Shown: in pieces, positions 8,195-17,441 of the stretch
Layout of the letters: the number at the start of each line of letters is the position of its first letter
How positions within the stretch are numbered: the stretch's first letter is position 1
Assembly: GCA_026706845.1 (NCBI GenBank)
Contig: JAPOXY010000148.1
Coordinates: 1 to 36,640, forward strand
Reading direction: 5' to 3'
Length of the DNA: 36,640 nucleotides
Origin: Gemmatimonadota bacterium
GTDB taxonomy: Bacteria; Latescibacterota; UBA2968
The notes under the pieces: model-generated
What the model saw: the letters and a program-made list of their open reading frames with translations, nothing else
Databases searched by the model: none
What the model was told of the DNA's origin: nothing
Program-made: the position numbers and the translations under genes

Positions 8195-9435
8195 TAGATC
8201 AATGCGCAAAATGCCTGATTCTCCTGATGCTCGTGGGCGCGAGTGCGTGTTTTGCGGCGACGCCTTTTACACCTCGTTACCCGGATCCCGTGCATGAGTC
8301 CTGGCGCTGGCGATTTTTTTCAGAGTTGAAGGGGCAGGGGGTGTCGTGTTTGGCGCAGGATGGGGATGGCAATTTTTTGTTTGGGACGGATGATGGTATT
8401 TATCGTTACGATGGGATGAGTTGGCATCTCTTTCCATTTGATGAGGGGATGGTTGGGGCGCAGATCAACGCGCTTTATGTCGCTCGGGACGGCGGTGTTT
8501 ATGTGGGATCTGACCGGGGTATTGGTCGTTTTGAGGACGGGGTATGGGAACGGGTTTTTCCATCTGAGGGAGAATGGAATACCTGGGATTTGATGGAGGC
8601 AAAAGATGGGAGCTTGTGGACGGGTACGGAATGGGGTGCGCTCAAGTTGACGCCGGAAGGAACAAGGCTGTATGTGGCTGCGGAGGATACAACGGGTATT
8701 CGGGAGATGGTGTCAGATGCTGTGACTTTTGTTGTGGTTCCTTTGGACAATCGGAGGCTGGCGGTTTATGATGTGTGCGAAGGGTCCGACGGAGCGATCT
8801 GGTTTGGGATGTACGACGGCGATTTGATTCGTTTTGATTTTGCATCGGGCTATCGGCGTTTCAGTGGGGAAGATGGGATCGATCAGGGGATGTATCCGAG
8901 GATCTGTGTGACAGCGGATGGCGTTGTTTGGGTCGTGTATGGTGACAATAGCAAGCGCGTCAACCGGTTTGATGGCGAGAAGTGGGAGGCTCTCGAAGTT
9001 GGTGGTCTGGGTCGCGATCACCATTATACGTCTATTCTGGAGAGTGGGGATGGGACGCTCTGGATTGGCGGTAGCCGTTTGATTGCCCATAAGGATGGTG
9101 TGTGGCGCGTCTATGATTCGAGCGTGTCTTCGCATCACATGGGACTCCACGAAGCCACGGACGGTGCGTTCTGGATGGTGAGAAGGGGCGAGGAGGCTGT
9201 GCGTCTGGATTTGAGTGAGAACCAGACGCAGACTTATGAGGGTCTCATTTTTCAGTGCGATGCGCCAGATGGAGCACAGTGGTTTATATCGCAGGATAAC
9301 GGTGTTGTGCGCTATGACGGGCAGGGGTGGACGCGGTTTGGCATGGCGGATGGCTTGATGGATACGCCGAGTAAGCTGATTGTGACGCGAGATGGCGCGC
9401 TTTGGATGAGCAGGTCGCGGCTACAGCGCGATTAG
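8191..9435 (+). pseudogene. Sensor histidine kinase, fragment 1: signal peptide and Reg_prop propeller
   Basis: Starts at the ATG overlapping the previous gene's stop, with a signal peptide (MIDQCAKCLILLMLVGASACFAA). The remaining residues are repeated two-component-regulator propeller blades, recognisable by D-G-x-[IL]-W-[FVI]-G followed by YDG or FDG and a W (for example DGSLWTGTEWGALKL and DGAIWFGMYDGDLIRF). The frame ends at a TAG at 9433-9435 in the middle of a blade (DGALWMSRSRLQRD). The blade continues in another frame (AATARLDGSEW) from about 9414. A single base missing near 9414 explains the break. Intact, this would be the outer ligand-sensing domain of the kinase encoded further on. 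A sequencing or assembly error is the main alternative. Confidence 0.82.
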
Positions 9436-10715
9436 ATGGCTCTGAATGGATTCTTAAACGCCACCCTCAGCTTTCCTGGGGTATTGATCCGCGTGCGGTT
9501 TACGAAGCGTTTGATGGCTCTTTGTGGTTTGCCGCGGCTGTGGATTGGTGGTTATATGATTTTCTCGGTGGGGTCGTGGTTTTCGATGGGACGAGTTGGA
9601 CACATCACCCTGTTCCGAGTATGACGCATTATGCGCGTGGGATCGGACAGAGTTCTGATGGAATTTTGTGGTTTGGTGGGCAATTGTTCGGTTTTGATGG
9701 GGTGCGGAGAGTGCAGTTCACGGGTCCAGAGTTGTTGGCAGAAGATTTTGTTGATGCCGTTTATACGACGCCACGGGGAGACCTGTGGTTGGGTTCCCGA
9801 ACTTATGGGGTGTTTCGGTATAATGGGACGGAGTGGCAGCGGTTCGATTATGGAGACGGGCTGGCGGACAATAGTGTACAAAGCATTTTCCAGGATCGGG
9901 ACGGTGCGATCTGGGTGGGGACAGCAGAGGGTGTCAGCCGGTTTGATGGGCGCACATGGTTAACACAGGCTTTGCCTTCCGAATTTCCGCGCGCAGAGTT
10001 TTATGATCCGATTCTTCAGTCTGGAGACGGAACGATCTGGCTCAATTCTGTATCTGATGTAGATACCTGGCTCAAAAGGTCAGCACCTCGGGGTATAGCA
10101 TCATCCTGTACCTTGCGTACTATTCGATATGTGCCAGAGACCGATCCACCTGAGACCCTGATGACCCTTGCTCCGGATGAGGTGCCCGAGGATGGAAAGA
10201 TAACTTTCGCCTGGTCAGGGACAGATCTCTGGCGAAGTACTTTGAGCGAAGATTTGCAATACGCCTATCGTTTGGACGGTGGGGAGTGGTCGCCTTATGG
10301 CGGGGATACGGTCCGATCTTTTGAGGATCTGGATGTGGGGACGCATACGATTGAGGTTAAAGCGCGCGATCTGGCGTTTAACGAAGATCCTGTGCCGTCG
10401 CTGGTGCAGTTCAATGTTGTTCCGATGGTGTGGCGCCGTCCGTGGTTTATTGGGTTGATTTCAGGGTTTGTGAGCCTTACGGGGTATCTGGTTTCGCGGA
10501 TTATTGTCAGGGATCGGAGGTTGCAGCAAGCAAATGAAGATCTTGCATCTGCTAATGAGACGCAGCTTTTGCAGTCCGCGCGTCTGGTGTCGCTGGGGCA
10601 GATGGTTGCTGGTGTGGCACATGAACTGAACCAGCCGCTGACTGTTGTCGAGACAACTACCGGGGATATTTGTTTGCGGCTGGTGGAGGGGGTGCAGCTT
10701 GAGACGGACCAGTAG
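9414..10715 (+). pseudogene. Sensor histidine kinase, fragment 2: propeller, Y_Y_Y domain, membrane segment, HisKA
   Basis: This frame carries on the propeller without a credible start of its own (only a TTG at 9402, no ribosome site). More blades run to about 10090 (DGAIWVGTAEGVSRFDG). Next comes a Y_Y_Y-like beta-sandwich at about 10140-10420 (YAYRLDGGEWSPYG...LDVGTHTIEVKARD). A membrane segment follows at about 10444-10505, then a short coiled coil and the dimerisation/phosphoacceptor motif LVSLGQMVAGVAHELNQPL, whose His is intact. The frame ends in an amber codon at 10713-10715 (LETDQ-stop-REMMEDV). The sequence continues in the same frame with the rest of the kinase, so the stop is a point nonsense change or is read through. 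Confidence 0.8.
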
Positions 10716-11288
10716 AGGGAGATGATGGAGGATGTTCGAGGGGTGGTGGATCGGAAAGCAGGGACAGTCGATCAATTGCGGGTGTATTCGCGCGATGAAT
10801 CCGAGGAGCCGCGCCAGGCGATGGATGTGAATGAGGTGATTGCGAGTAGTCTGAAGTTGATGGGTTCACAACTCGAGAATCACGGGGTTGATCTGGTGCT
10901 GGATCTTTCTGATGGGCTTCCAGTCGTGTGGGGACATCCGCATCCGCTCGAGCAGGTGGTTCTCAATTTGCTGTCCAATGCCCGGGATGCAGTGGATGAG
11001 CGGGCTGAGGTGGAGGGGGTGGGTTATGATAAGCGGATCTGGATCCGAACGCGCGTTGAGGGCGATGTGGTTGTTCTTGATGTGGAGGATAATGGGGTTG
11101 GGATGGATGAGGCGATCCGGCAACGTCTTTTTGAGCCTTTTTTTACGACTAAGGATGCAAACCGGGGTACGGGTTTGGGGTTGTCGATTATTTATGCCAT
11201 TGTTCGCAGTCACGATGGGGAGATTACTGTGGAGAGTGAACAGGGCATAGGGACGACGTTTAAGGTGGTGTTGCCGGTGGTGGCGTAG
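10716..11288 (+). pseudogene. Sensor histidine kinase, fragment 3: HATPase_c domain
   Basis: In the same frame as fragment 2, directly after its amber stop. The end of the helical dimerisation domain (EMMEDVRGVVDRKAGTVDQL) is followed by a complete HATPase_c ATP-binding domain: N box NLLSNARDAV, G1 box VEDNGVGM, F box FFTTKD, and G2 box GTGLGLSI. The first ATG is at 10722 (GAGGGAG just ahead overlaps the stop region), so a free ATPase domain could be made by re-initiation. There is no sign of a receiver domain. The last 29 bases overlap the end of the convergent GH113-like gene. With two lesions in one gene, this kinase is probably non-functional unless both are sequence errors. Confidence 0.82.
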
Positions 11289-12816
11289 TAGGGGTTTCTA
11301 TATAGGACGCATAGGCTGATCGCACGATTTCCTCGGATAGCTTGCCGCGAATAGAATACGTGCGGCGACGTGCCCAGTATCTCGCCCACCGTTCGTCGCT
11401 GGCTATCCAATTATCCCAATAGAAGACACCATTTACTATCCCGGGATACTGAGTCATGGTGTTGATTAATGCCTTATAGATGTTGGCCTGGGTTTCTCGC
11501 CCGTCATCCCGCCCATTGCCATTCCAGTCGGTAAATACGAATCGCCGGTTTTGCGCTGAGGTATCACCTGGTTTTTGAGATGTTTCAATCACATCCATAG
11601 CACCGTATTCGGTAAATACAATGGGTCGGTCGGGATTTCTGTCCGCAAGAGGTACAAGCAGGTTTTGGAATATCTGTCTGTAACGCGCCTGGAAATGTTC
11701 GACGCTCAGTACTGTTGAGGGACGCGAGTCCGTCAGTGGAAACCACGCACTGATTCCAAGGATGTCGAGATCCAGATCTTCCCATAGATGACCTGCGCCC
11801 GATCCCGGTCCGTAAAAGTGGGATGCTGCGAGTACGTCATAGTGCATGTCATAGGTTAGCAGGCCACTGTACACGGCACGCACACTTTGCACCATTGATC
11901 TGAGTTCTCGACCAAAATCATTGGTCATATAACCTCCTGAACGGGTGCGAAAGAGCCGGTCAGTCTCCGTGCCCAACGAGTATAAACGCACGCCCACCTC
12001 CTCTGCAATTCTGGCAAAATGTACGGCCTGTTGCGTATAGGTTGACCAGAACTCGGCGGCCAGGCCGCCCAGGGTTCGCAGCTCCCGACGCCAGGGCCAG
12101 TATTGGGGCAATATCAACCCATAGATATTCGGATTATCAGGCGGAACGCCGCCAGGTGCCGGGTCTCCGAGTTGCCACCTTCGTACCGGGTGTGCGGCGG
12201 TTTCAGCCTCATAGGCTTCGAATGCCAGGGTCAGATAGACGTCAATCCCGTGATTTCTAAATTCTCGGATCAATTGTCTGAGTGCTTCATCTGAAAAAGT
12301 GGGAATATCGACATTTGATGCGTACACGCGCTCGATCGTGCTGTCCATGCTGTCGTCGTAATGCAGCGCAACGGATAGGCCGATCCAGTTTATATGCAGG
12401 CTCTTTAGCCATTGGATATAGTCCAGAGGGATGAGCGTTCCGATCCTTCCAGCGGCTTCCCATTGATCTACAACATAGCCGGTATCTCCCCAATTGCCCG
12501 CAGCATGAATGGCGCGTAGTGGAAAGTCTATCATCCTGCCTATCGTCTGGGGCACTGTTTTGCCAAAGTCGCTGGCAAAGATCAGAAAGTCTGAAAATGC
12601 AATCGCGCCATCGCCATCCAGGTCGAATCGGTCTTCATACATCTCATCACCGCGACTCGTCCCGAAGTGTTCGATAAATAGCAAAAAGTCTGGAAGATCC
12701 ACAACGCCGTTTCCGTCAAAGTCGGGGAGAGGACTGGATTGTGATGCGTGTGCCATAGGTAGCCAGGTCCATAGACAGCTTGTAACGACCACAAGCAGGA
12801 TACAGAAATGCTTCAT
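11260..12816 (-). CDS. Secreted GH113-like glycoside hydrolase with N-terminal dockerin-like repeats
   Basis: 518 residues from the ATG at 12816 (AAGGTG upstream; a longer frame begins 14 codons earlier without support). A signal peptide is followed by two calcium-binding-like repeats, FDGNGVVDLPDFLLFIEHFG and LDGDGAIAFSDFLIFASDFG, arranged like a dockerin. The rest fits a TIM-barrel related to GH113 or similar beta-mannanase-like families: NWIGLSVALHYDD, GIDVYLTLAFEAYEAET, the acid-containing SLGTETDR after strand 4, LGISAWFPL, and the second acid in PIVFTEYGAMD. Substrate is uncertain. The product ends in a Thr/Pro-rich tail (PTTPPPATPP). It converges on, and overlaps by 29 bases, the broken kinase gene. 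Confidence 0.75.
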   Translation of the reverse strand: MKHFCILLVVVTSCLWTWLPMAHASQSSPLPDFDGNGVVDLPDFLLFIEHFGTSRGDEMYEDRFDLDGDGAIAFSDFLIFASDFGKTVPQTIGRMIDFPLRAIHAAGNWGDTGYVVDQWEAAGRIGTLIPLDYIQWLKSLHINWIGLSVALHYDDSMDSTIERVYASNVDIPTFSDEALRQLIREFRNHGIDVYLTLAFEAYEAETAAHPVRRWQLGDPAPGGVPPDNPNIYGLILPQYWPWRRELRTLGGLAAEFWSTYTQQAVHFARIAEEVGVRLYSLGTETDRLFRTRSGGYMTNDFGRELRSMVQSVRAVYSGLLTYDMHYDVLAASHFYGPGSGAGHLWEDLDLDILGISAWFPLTDSRPSTVLSVEHFQARYRQIFQNLLVPLADRNPDRPIVFTEYGAMDVIETSQKPGDTSAQNRRFVFTDWNGNGRDDGRETQANIYKALINTMTQYPGIVNGVFYWDNWIASDERWARYWARRRTYSIRGKLSEEIVRSAYASYIETPTTPPPATPP

Positions 12817-12909
12817 ACTGCACCTTTCTGTGCGTTGTTGAAAAGAACACGAGTCCAAAATATATTTTCAGGCGCGATAGGTAAAGCGTATTTGACCTGT
12901 TTTATTGAG

Positions 12910-12946
12910 AAAAGCCCAAGGGTCTATAGAAGGCCATTGGGCTTTT
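12910..12946. terminator. Hairpin between the GH113-like gene and the ATPase operon
   Basis: A 10-bp perfect stem (aaaagcccaa at 12910-12919, ttgggctttt at 12937-12946) has a 17-base loop. It sits in the 300-base divergent space between the starts of 12816 and 13117. It is therefore upstream of both genes and may be a leftover terminator. Its right arm and following bases (ttgggcttttgtgtggttt) recur almost unchanged at the terminator near 17404. Confidence 0.5.
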
Positions 12947-13012
12947 GTGTGGTTTGTTCTCATTATTTTCGTGCCATATACCAATTATATATAATGGTTT
13001 ACATCAATTTTT

Positions 13013-13098
13013 ATTTATACGACAATTTTGTTGACGACGGTTTTGTTGTTTTATATATTTATACGACAATTTTGTTGACGACAATTCTGTCGTATAAA
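13013..13098. promoter_or_regulatory. Operator-like direct and inverted repeats upstream of the ATPase operon
   Basis: A 26-bp sequence (atttatacgacaattttg plus ttgacgac) occurs twice without change, at 13013-13038 and 13057-13082. The second copy is also the left arm of an inverted repeat: tttatacgaca at 13058-13068 pairs perfectly with tgtcgtataaa at 13088-13098. The repeats cover the likely -35 box and start site of the operon, so a repressor bound here would block transcription. Its identity is not visible. Confidence 0.75.
13031..13059 (+). promoter_or_regulatory. Sigma-70-type promoter of the ATPase operon
   Basis: TTGACG at 13031-13036 and TATATT at 13054-13059 are separated by exactly 17 bases, with transcription expected to start near 13066, about 50 bases before the ATG at 13117. 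It overlaps both copies of the operator-like repeat. Confidence 0.6.
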
Positions 13099-13116
13099 AA
13101 AAGAAAGCGAGGAACA

Positions 13117-14361
13117 ATGAATTCATCGACTGGCCGTTGGGTAAGCGACGACGACTTTTTTAATCGCGAACGCGAGTTGCGGATACTGAAGACACGGGTT
13201 CGTGACGGCAATCACATATTGCTTACAGGACAGCGGCGTATGGGAAAGACCAGTATTGCCCGAGAACTCGGGCGACGGCTTGAAGCTGAGGATTGGATTT
13301 TTCTCTTCGCTGATGTCGAGGGGGCGACCTGTGTGGAGGACGCAGTCGCAGACATAGCACAGGCCGTGCATCCCATTCGTCCCATTGCGTCTCGTTTTGC
13401 TATCGAGATGAAACGCTGGTTGGATGATAACATTGAGGAAATCAACGCGTACGAATTTCGCGTCAAAATTCGTGCTGGTCTGGATGCAGGAAGCTGGCGT
13501 CGTTACGGGGAACAACTGCTTCGCGATTGCGCTATGCAGGACAAGCCAGTGCTCCTCGTCATTGACGAGCTACCGATTCTTCTCAAGCGAATGCTTAATG
13601 GTGACGACGGTGTCAGACAAGTCGATGAGTTTCTGAGCTGGTTGCGCGGCGTGCTTCAAGATATCGGGAATGGGTCTCTGGTCCTCATCGTATCCGGCAG
13701 CATTGGGCTTACCCCTCTGGTAAATCGGCTAGGCATACCCGATCGCATTAATCATCTCTATCCTTTTCGCCTGGGACCGTGGGACCGCAACACCAGTATT
13801 GATTGTTTCCAAAGTCTCGCGGAGAGCTACAAATTACAAGTTGAGGACGACGTGGCAAACGCGGTGTATGACGCACTCGGCGTTGGTATCCCGCACCATG
13901 TACAGTCCTTTTTTGCACGATTGAGGGACCACGCTATCATGCAAGGGCAGGACCGGGTGACAGTAGAAGATGTCGAGGAGGTCTATCGCACGGGGCTTCT
14001 CGGTCCTTCCGGACAGAACGATCTCGTACACTACGAAACGCGTCTCAAAGAGGCATTAGAAGATGATAGCCATACCATCGCTATGGAGATTCTCGCCGAG
14101 GCAGCCACCCAGGGAGTGTTCACACCAGGAGCGCGGCGTTGCCTCGAAAGGCTATACGCCAGGGTGGTTGACGATGCACAGGGGCGCATCGCATATACAC
14201 TCGAAATTCTGATACATGACGGCTATCTCGAAGATGGGGAAGATGGTTATCGCTTTCCGTCGCGCCTGCTGAAGGACTGGTGGTCGGCGCGTTTCCGCGA
14301 TCATCACATTCCCCTCGAAAACCGCCGTTCTGACGATAAATCATTGGGAGACAGGCAATGA
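13117..14361 (+). CDS. Archaeal-ATPase-like (STAND/AAA) NTPase, first gene of the pair
   Basis: 414 residues from the ATG at 13117, preceded by GAGGA; the open frame extends further upstream but only through the promoter. The NTPase core has Walker A GQRRMGKT at 38-45, Walker B VLLVIDELPI at 145-154, and a sensor-like LVLIVSGSIGL near 188. This matches the PF01637/archaeal-ATPase clade of STAND NTPases. The C-terminal part is helical and ends in a winged-helix-like segment (YTLEILIHDGYLEDGEDGYRFPSRLLKDWW) found at the same place in that clade. No toxin or membrane domain is attached. The stop overlaps the start of the next NTPase gene (ATGA at 14358), so the two proteins are probably made together and may form one complex (inference). 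Confidence 0.85.
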   Translation: MNSSTGRWVSDDDFFNRERELRILKTRVRDGNHILLTGQRRMGKTSIARELGRRLEAEDWIFLFADVEGATCVEDAVADIAQAVHPIRPIASRFAIEMKRWLDDNIEEINAYEFRVKIRAGLDAGSWRRYGEQLLRDCAMQDKPVLLVIDELPILLKRMLNGDDGVRQVDEFLSWLRGVLQDIGNGSLVLIVSGSIGLTPLVNRLGIPDRINHLYPFRLGPWDRNTSIDCFQSLAESYKLQVEDDVANAVYDALGVGIPHHVQSFFARLRDHAIMQGQDRVTVEDVEEVYRTGLLGPSGQNDLVHYETRLKEALEDDSHTIAMEILAEAATQGVFTPGARRCLERLYARVVDDAQGRIAYTLEILIHDGYLEDGEDGYRFPSRLLKDWWSARFRDHHIPLENRRSDDKSLGDRQ

Positions 14362-17333
14362 ACAAGTCCGATCAACGAATTCGCAAGTTCAATCCGGGGA
14401 CATTTCTATCTGACGAGGAGGTGATCGAGCAGTTCGTGGTGAGAAAACACGAACTCAGTATCGCGCTTGAGGTGCTGCGCGGGAATATCGATTCACCATC
14501 CTGCCAGCATGTTCTGGTGGTCGCGCCTCGGGGGCGGGGAAAAACCATGTTGCTCGCGCGCGTCGCGGCGGAATTGAACACTGATGACGGGCTCTCCGAA
14601 TGTCTTTTACCAGTTCGGTTTATGGAAGAGAGTCACGAGGTGCTCAATATCGCGGATTTCTGGCTCGAAACCCTGTTCCACCTTGCGCGCGAGAGCGTCA
14701 GGCACGATCCCGTACTCGCACAGGAACTGCGAGAGACGCACGCCGATCTGAGAGATCGCTGGCGCGAAAAGGAACTCGCAGATCGCGTCTTTGCTGCTGT
14801 CCTGGATGCATCGGACCGGCTGGGCAAAAAACTCGTTCTCATGGTCGAAAATCTACAGTCAATTGGCGAGAACGTGGATGACGATTTCGGCTGGCAGCTA
14901 CGCGGCGCATTGCAATCAGAGCCTCAGATCATGTTGCTCGCCACCGCCACGAGTCGCTTCAAGGGTCTGGACGACGCAGAACAGCCGTTCTTCGAGCAGT
15001 TCCGAATACTGGATCTGGAACCATTAAATACCGAAGAATGCCGTCGTCTGTGGCAGGTTGTCACCGGCGACGAGGTGAGCGACCATGGGATCAGACCTCT
15101 CGAGATTCTGACCGGAGGTAGTCCTCGCCTTCTGGTCATAGTCGGCGAGTTTGCGCAGCATCGGTCGTTGGGCCAGTTGATGGAAGAACTGGTGACATTG
15201 ATTGACGACCATACCGAGTATTTTCGCAGTCACCTGGAGGTCCTGGCCAGTGTCGAACGTCGCGTGTATCTCGCGGTGATTGATCTTTGGCAACCGTCGA
15301 ACGCGGGCGAGATCGCGGTACGGGCGCGCAAGGACATTCGAACCGTGTCAACACTACTCCGCCGCCTCGCCAACAGGGGTGCGGTCATCGTGGAAGGGAC
15401 TGGCAGGAAACGAATGTATGTTGCCTCGGAACGTCTCTATAGCATCTATTACAAACTGCGACGCGAACGCGATGAGGCGGCGGTTGTAGCAAATCTAATC
15501 TATTTTATGGCAGTGTTCTATAGCGAAGCGGAACTGGTAGAGATGTCCGATGAGCTGATTGCGGAGGCGGCGCGATTACCGGTGATTCGCGAGGGTTTTG
15601 AACGGGCAATCGCCGAACAGCCGCAAGTCGGCAGTGTGTTCTCTAACATAGTGAGGCCAAGTATTGATCAGGCATCTGACCTCGCTACGTCAATTGATAA
15701 TAAGAGTTTAGAACAACTGTTAGAAGAGATTAATACAGCGTTCAACGAGGAAGCATTCGAGAAGGTTATCGAGATAGTGGATCAAGCTTTTGCTGCTTGG
15801 AGCGCAAATTGGCCTCAAGTGCCAGAACCATTGATCGCTATGGGATTTCTTAACAAGGCATTAGCACACGGGGAACTCGGCGAGTTTGCGGCTGCAATTT
15901 CTGCCTACGACGAGGTGATCGCCCGCCTTGGAGACAGTGATATACCCGATCTCCAAGAGCGTGTCGCTTGGGCATTGTTCAGAAAGGGAAATGTGCAAAG
16001 ACAACTCGGCGAGTTCGCGGCTACGGTTGCTGCCTACAACGAAGTGGTCGTACGCTTTGGTGACAGCGATGTACCTGCTCTTCAAGTTCTGGTCGCTTGG
16101 GCATTGTGCGACAAGGGAGATACTCACGAGGAACTCGGTGAGTTTGCAGCTGCGCTTTCTGCCTACGACGAACTAATTAAGCGTTTTGGCGACAATGATG
16201 CACCTACTCTTCAAGAGCATGTTGCTTGGGCGTTGTGCAAAAAGGGAGATATGCAAGGACGACTCGGCGAGTTTATATCGGCGATTGCGACTTATGATGA
16301 AGTGGTCGCCCGCTTTGGCGATAGTGACGCACTCTATCTCCAGGAGCGTGTTGCCTGGACATTGTGCGCCAAGGGAGATGTGCAAGCGCAACTCGACGAG
16401 TTCGCAACTGCGTTAATAACTTATGATGAAGTGATCGCACATTTTGATGACAGTGATGCACCTGCTCTTCAGGTTCCTGTCGCTCGGGCATTGTGCGGCA
16501 AGGGAAATATGCAAGTACAATTGGGCGAGTTAGCAGCTGGGGTAACGATTTATGATGAAGTGATCGCCCGCTTTGGTGACAGCGATATAATTGATCTCCA
16601 AGAGCGAGTCGCCTGGGTATTATGCAAAAAGGGAGATGTGCAAAGCCGACTTGGCGAGTTTACGTCGGCGGTAGCGTGTTATGATGAAGTGATCACACGC
16701 TTTGGTGACAGCGAGGCTCTCATGCTTCAGGAGCGTGTTGCTTGGGCATGGTCCGGCAAGGGAGATGTGCAAGGACGACTCGGCGAGTTTGTGGCTGCGA
16801 TTTCTGCCTATGACGAAGCGGTCGCTCTCTTGGGTGATAGTGATGCACCCGATCACCAGGTTCCGGTCAACTGGACATTGTTCAAAAAGGGTATGAGACA
16901 AATCCAGATGGGCCGTGCGAAAGAAGCTCTACGCACCTGTGAAGAGATTGAAAGAAGACTCGATGCCTTGACCGGCAATGAGAAGATTGAGTTTTCATGG
17001 CGCACAAAGTGTCTGCAGGTTTTGGCGCTGATGGTCCAGAAAAAACGTCGGGCTGCCGTGGACATGTTCCGGTCTGCGTATGCTGTGTTCGTACCTGACA
17101 ACGAAACGATAATGCACGAGATGTTACATTTTGTGCCTGAGTTGATTGCACAGGGTGTTTCGGAGCGTGACCTTATTGAGATTCTGTCCAGCGACAAGGA
17201 GAAATTGGACGCATTAGTACCTCTCATAGTTGCTCTGCTACAGCGTGCTGGCGAGGTGGTTCGCGCGCCTGTGGAAGTCCTTGAGGTCGCGAAGGATATC
17301 AATAAGGATATTGACGCGAAAATGGCGAGTTGA
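14358..17333 (+). CDS. STAND-type NTPase with winged helix and eight TPR-like repeats
   Basis: 991 residues. The NTPase domain occupies about 20-290: Walker A APRGRGKTM at 56-64, a Walker B strand LVLMVENL near 159-166 with Glu-Asn where Asp-Asp/Glu is usual, sensor strand LLATATSRF, and GGSPRLL at 253-259, the GxP motif of STAND/archaeal ATPases. A winged-helix segment follows (about 300-375, EIAVRARKDIRTVSTLLRRLANRGAVIVEG). After a linker come eight 43-residue TPR-like repeats (residues 508-851, consensus GEFAAAISAYDEVIARFGDSD), a degenerate ninth, and a helical end. Sensor domain plus STAND NTPase is the plan of many signal-transduction and defence NTPases; no effector domain is recognisable here, so the partner gene or the C-terminus may supply it. 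A paralogue lies at 18342. Confidence 0.88.
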   Translation: MNKSDQRIRKFNPGTFLSDEEVIEQFVVRKHELSIALEVLRGNIDSPSCQHVLVVAPRGRGKTMLLARVAAELNTDDGLSECLLPVRFMEESHEVLNIADFWLETLFHLARESVRHDPVLAQELRETHADLRDRWREKELADRVFAAVLDASDRLGKKLVLMVENLQSIGENVDDDFGWQLRGALQSEPQIMLLATATSRFKGLDDAEQPFFEQFRILDLEPLNTEECRRLWQVVTGDEVSDHGIRPLEILTGGSPRLLVIVGEFAQHRSLGQLMEELVTLIDDHTEYFRSHLEVLASVERRVYLAVIDLWQPSNAGEIAVRARKDIRTVSTLLRRLANRGAVIVEGTGRKRMYVASERLYSIYYKLRRERDEAAVVANLIYFMAVFYSEAELVEMSDELIAEAARLPVIREGFERAIAEQPQVGSVFSNIVRPSIDQASDLATSIDNKSLEQLLEEINTAFNEEAFEKVIEIVDQAFAAWSANWPQVPEPLIAMGFLNKALAHGELGEFAAAISAYDEVIARLGDSDIPDLQERVAWALFRKGNVQRQLGEFAATVAAYNEVVVRFGDSDVPALQVLVAWALCDKGDTHEELGEFAAALSAYDELIKRFGDNDAPTLQEHVAWALCKKGDMQGRLGEFISAIATYDEVVARFGDSDALYLQERVAWTLCAKGDVQAQLDEFATALITYDEVIAHFDDSDAPALQVPVARALCGKGNMQVQLGELAAGVTIYDEVIARFGDSDIIDLQERVAWVLCKKGDVQSRLGEFTSAVACYDEVITRFGDSEALMLQERVAWAWSGKGDVQGRLGEFVAAISAYDEAVALLGDSDAPDHQVPVNWTLFKKGMRQIQMGRAKEALRTCEEIERRLDALTGNEKIEFSWRTKCLQVLALMVQKKRRAAVDMFRSAYAVFVPDNETIMHEMLHFVPELIAQGVSERDLIEILSSDKEKLDALVPLIVALLQRAGEVVRAPVEVLEVAKDINKDIDAKMAS
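15879..16910 (+). repeat. Eight tandem 129-bp TPR-encoding repeats
   Basis: The reading frame repeats every 129 bases exactly; GEF/GEL-type unit starts fall at 15879, 16008, 16137, 16266, 16395, 16524, 16653 and 16782, with a degenerate unit beginning at 16911. Units differ mainly at a few positions within each helix pair, so the array has probably changed length by recombination. Confidence 0.92.
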
Positions 17334-17376
17334 GATGGGTGGTTGGCAGGTTTTACATATCAGAAGCTCTCATAGG

Positions 17377-17414
17377 AAAGCCCAACGGTTTAGAGGGAAC
17401 CGTTGGGCTTTTTG
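17377..17414. terminator. Strong bidirectional terminator between the NTPase operon and vapC
   Basis: A 14-bp perfect stem (17377-17390 with 17398-17411), seven-base loop and T-run lies 43 bases after the NTPase stop. It also lies 27 bases past the end of the convergent vapC gene, so it can serve both. Confidence 0.9.
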
Positions 17415-17441
17415 TGTGGTTTTCTCTGGCTTCCGCCAGGG

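Noticed and set aside
15879-16910. 129-bp tandem repeats as a CRISPR-like or minisatellite array
   Set aside because: The period is in frame, has no unique spacers and encodes TPR-like helix pairs throughout.
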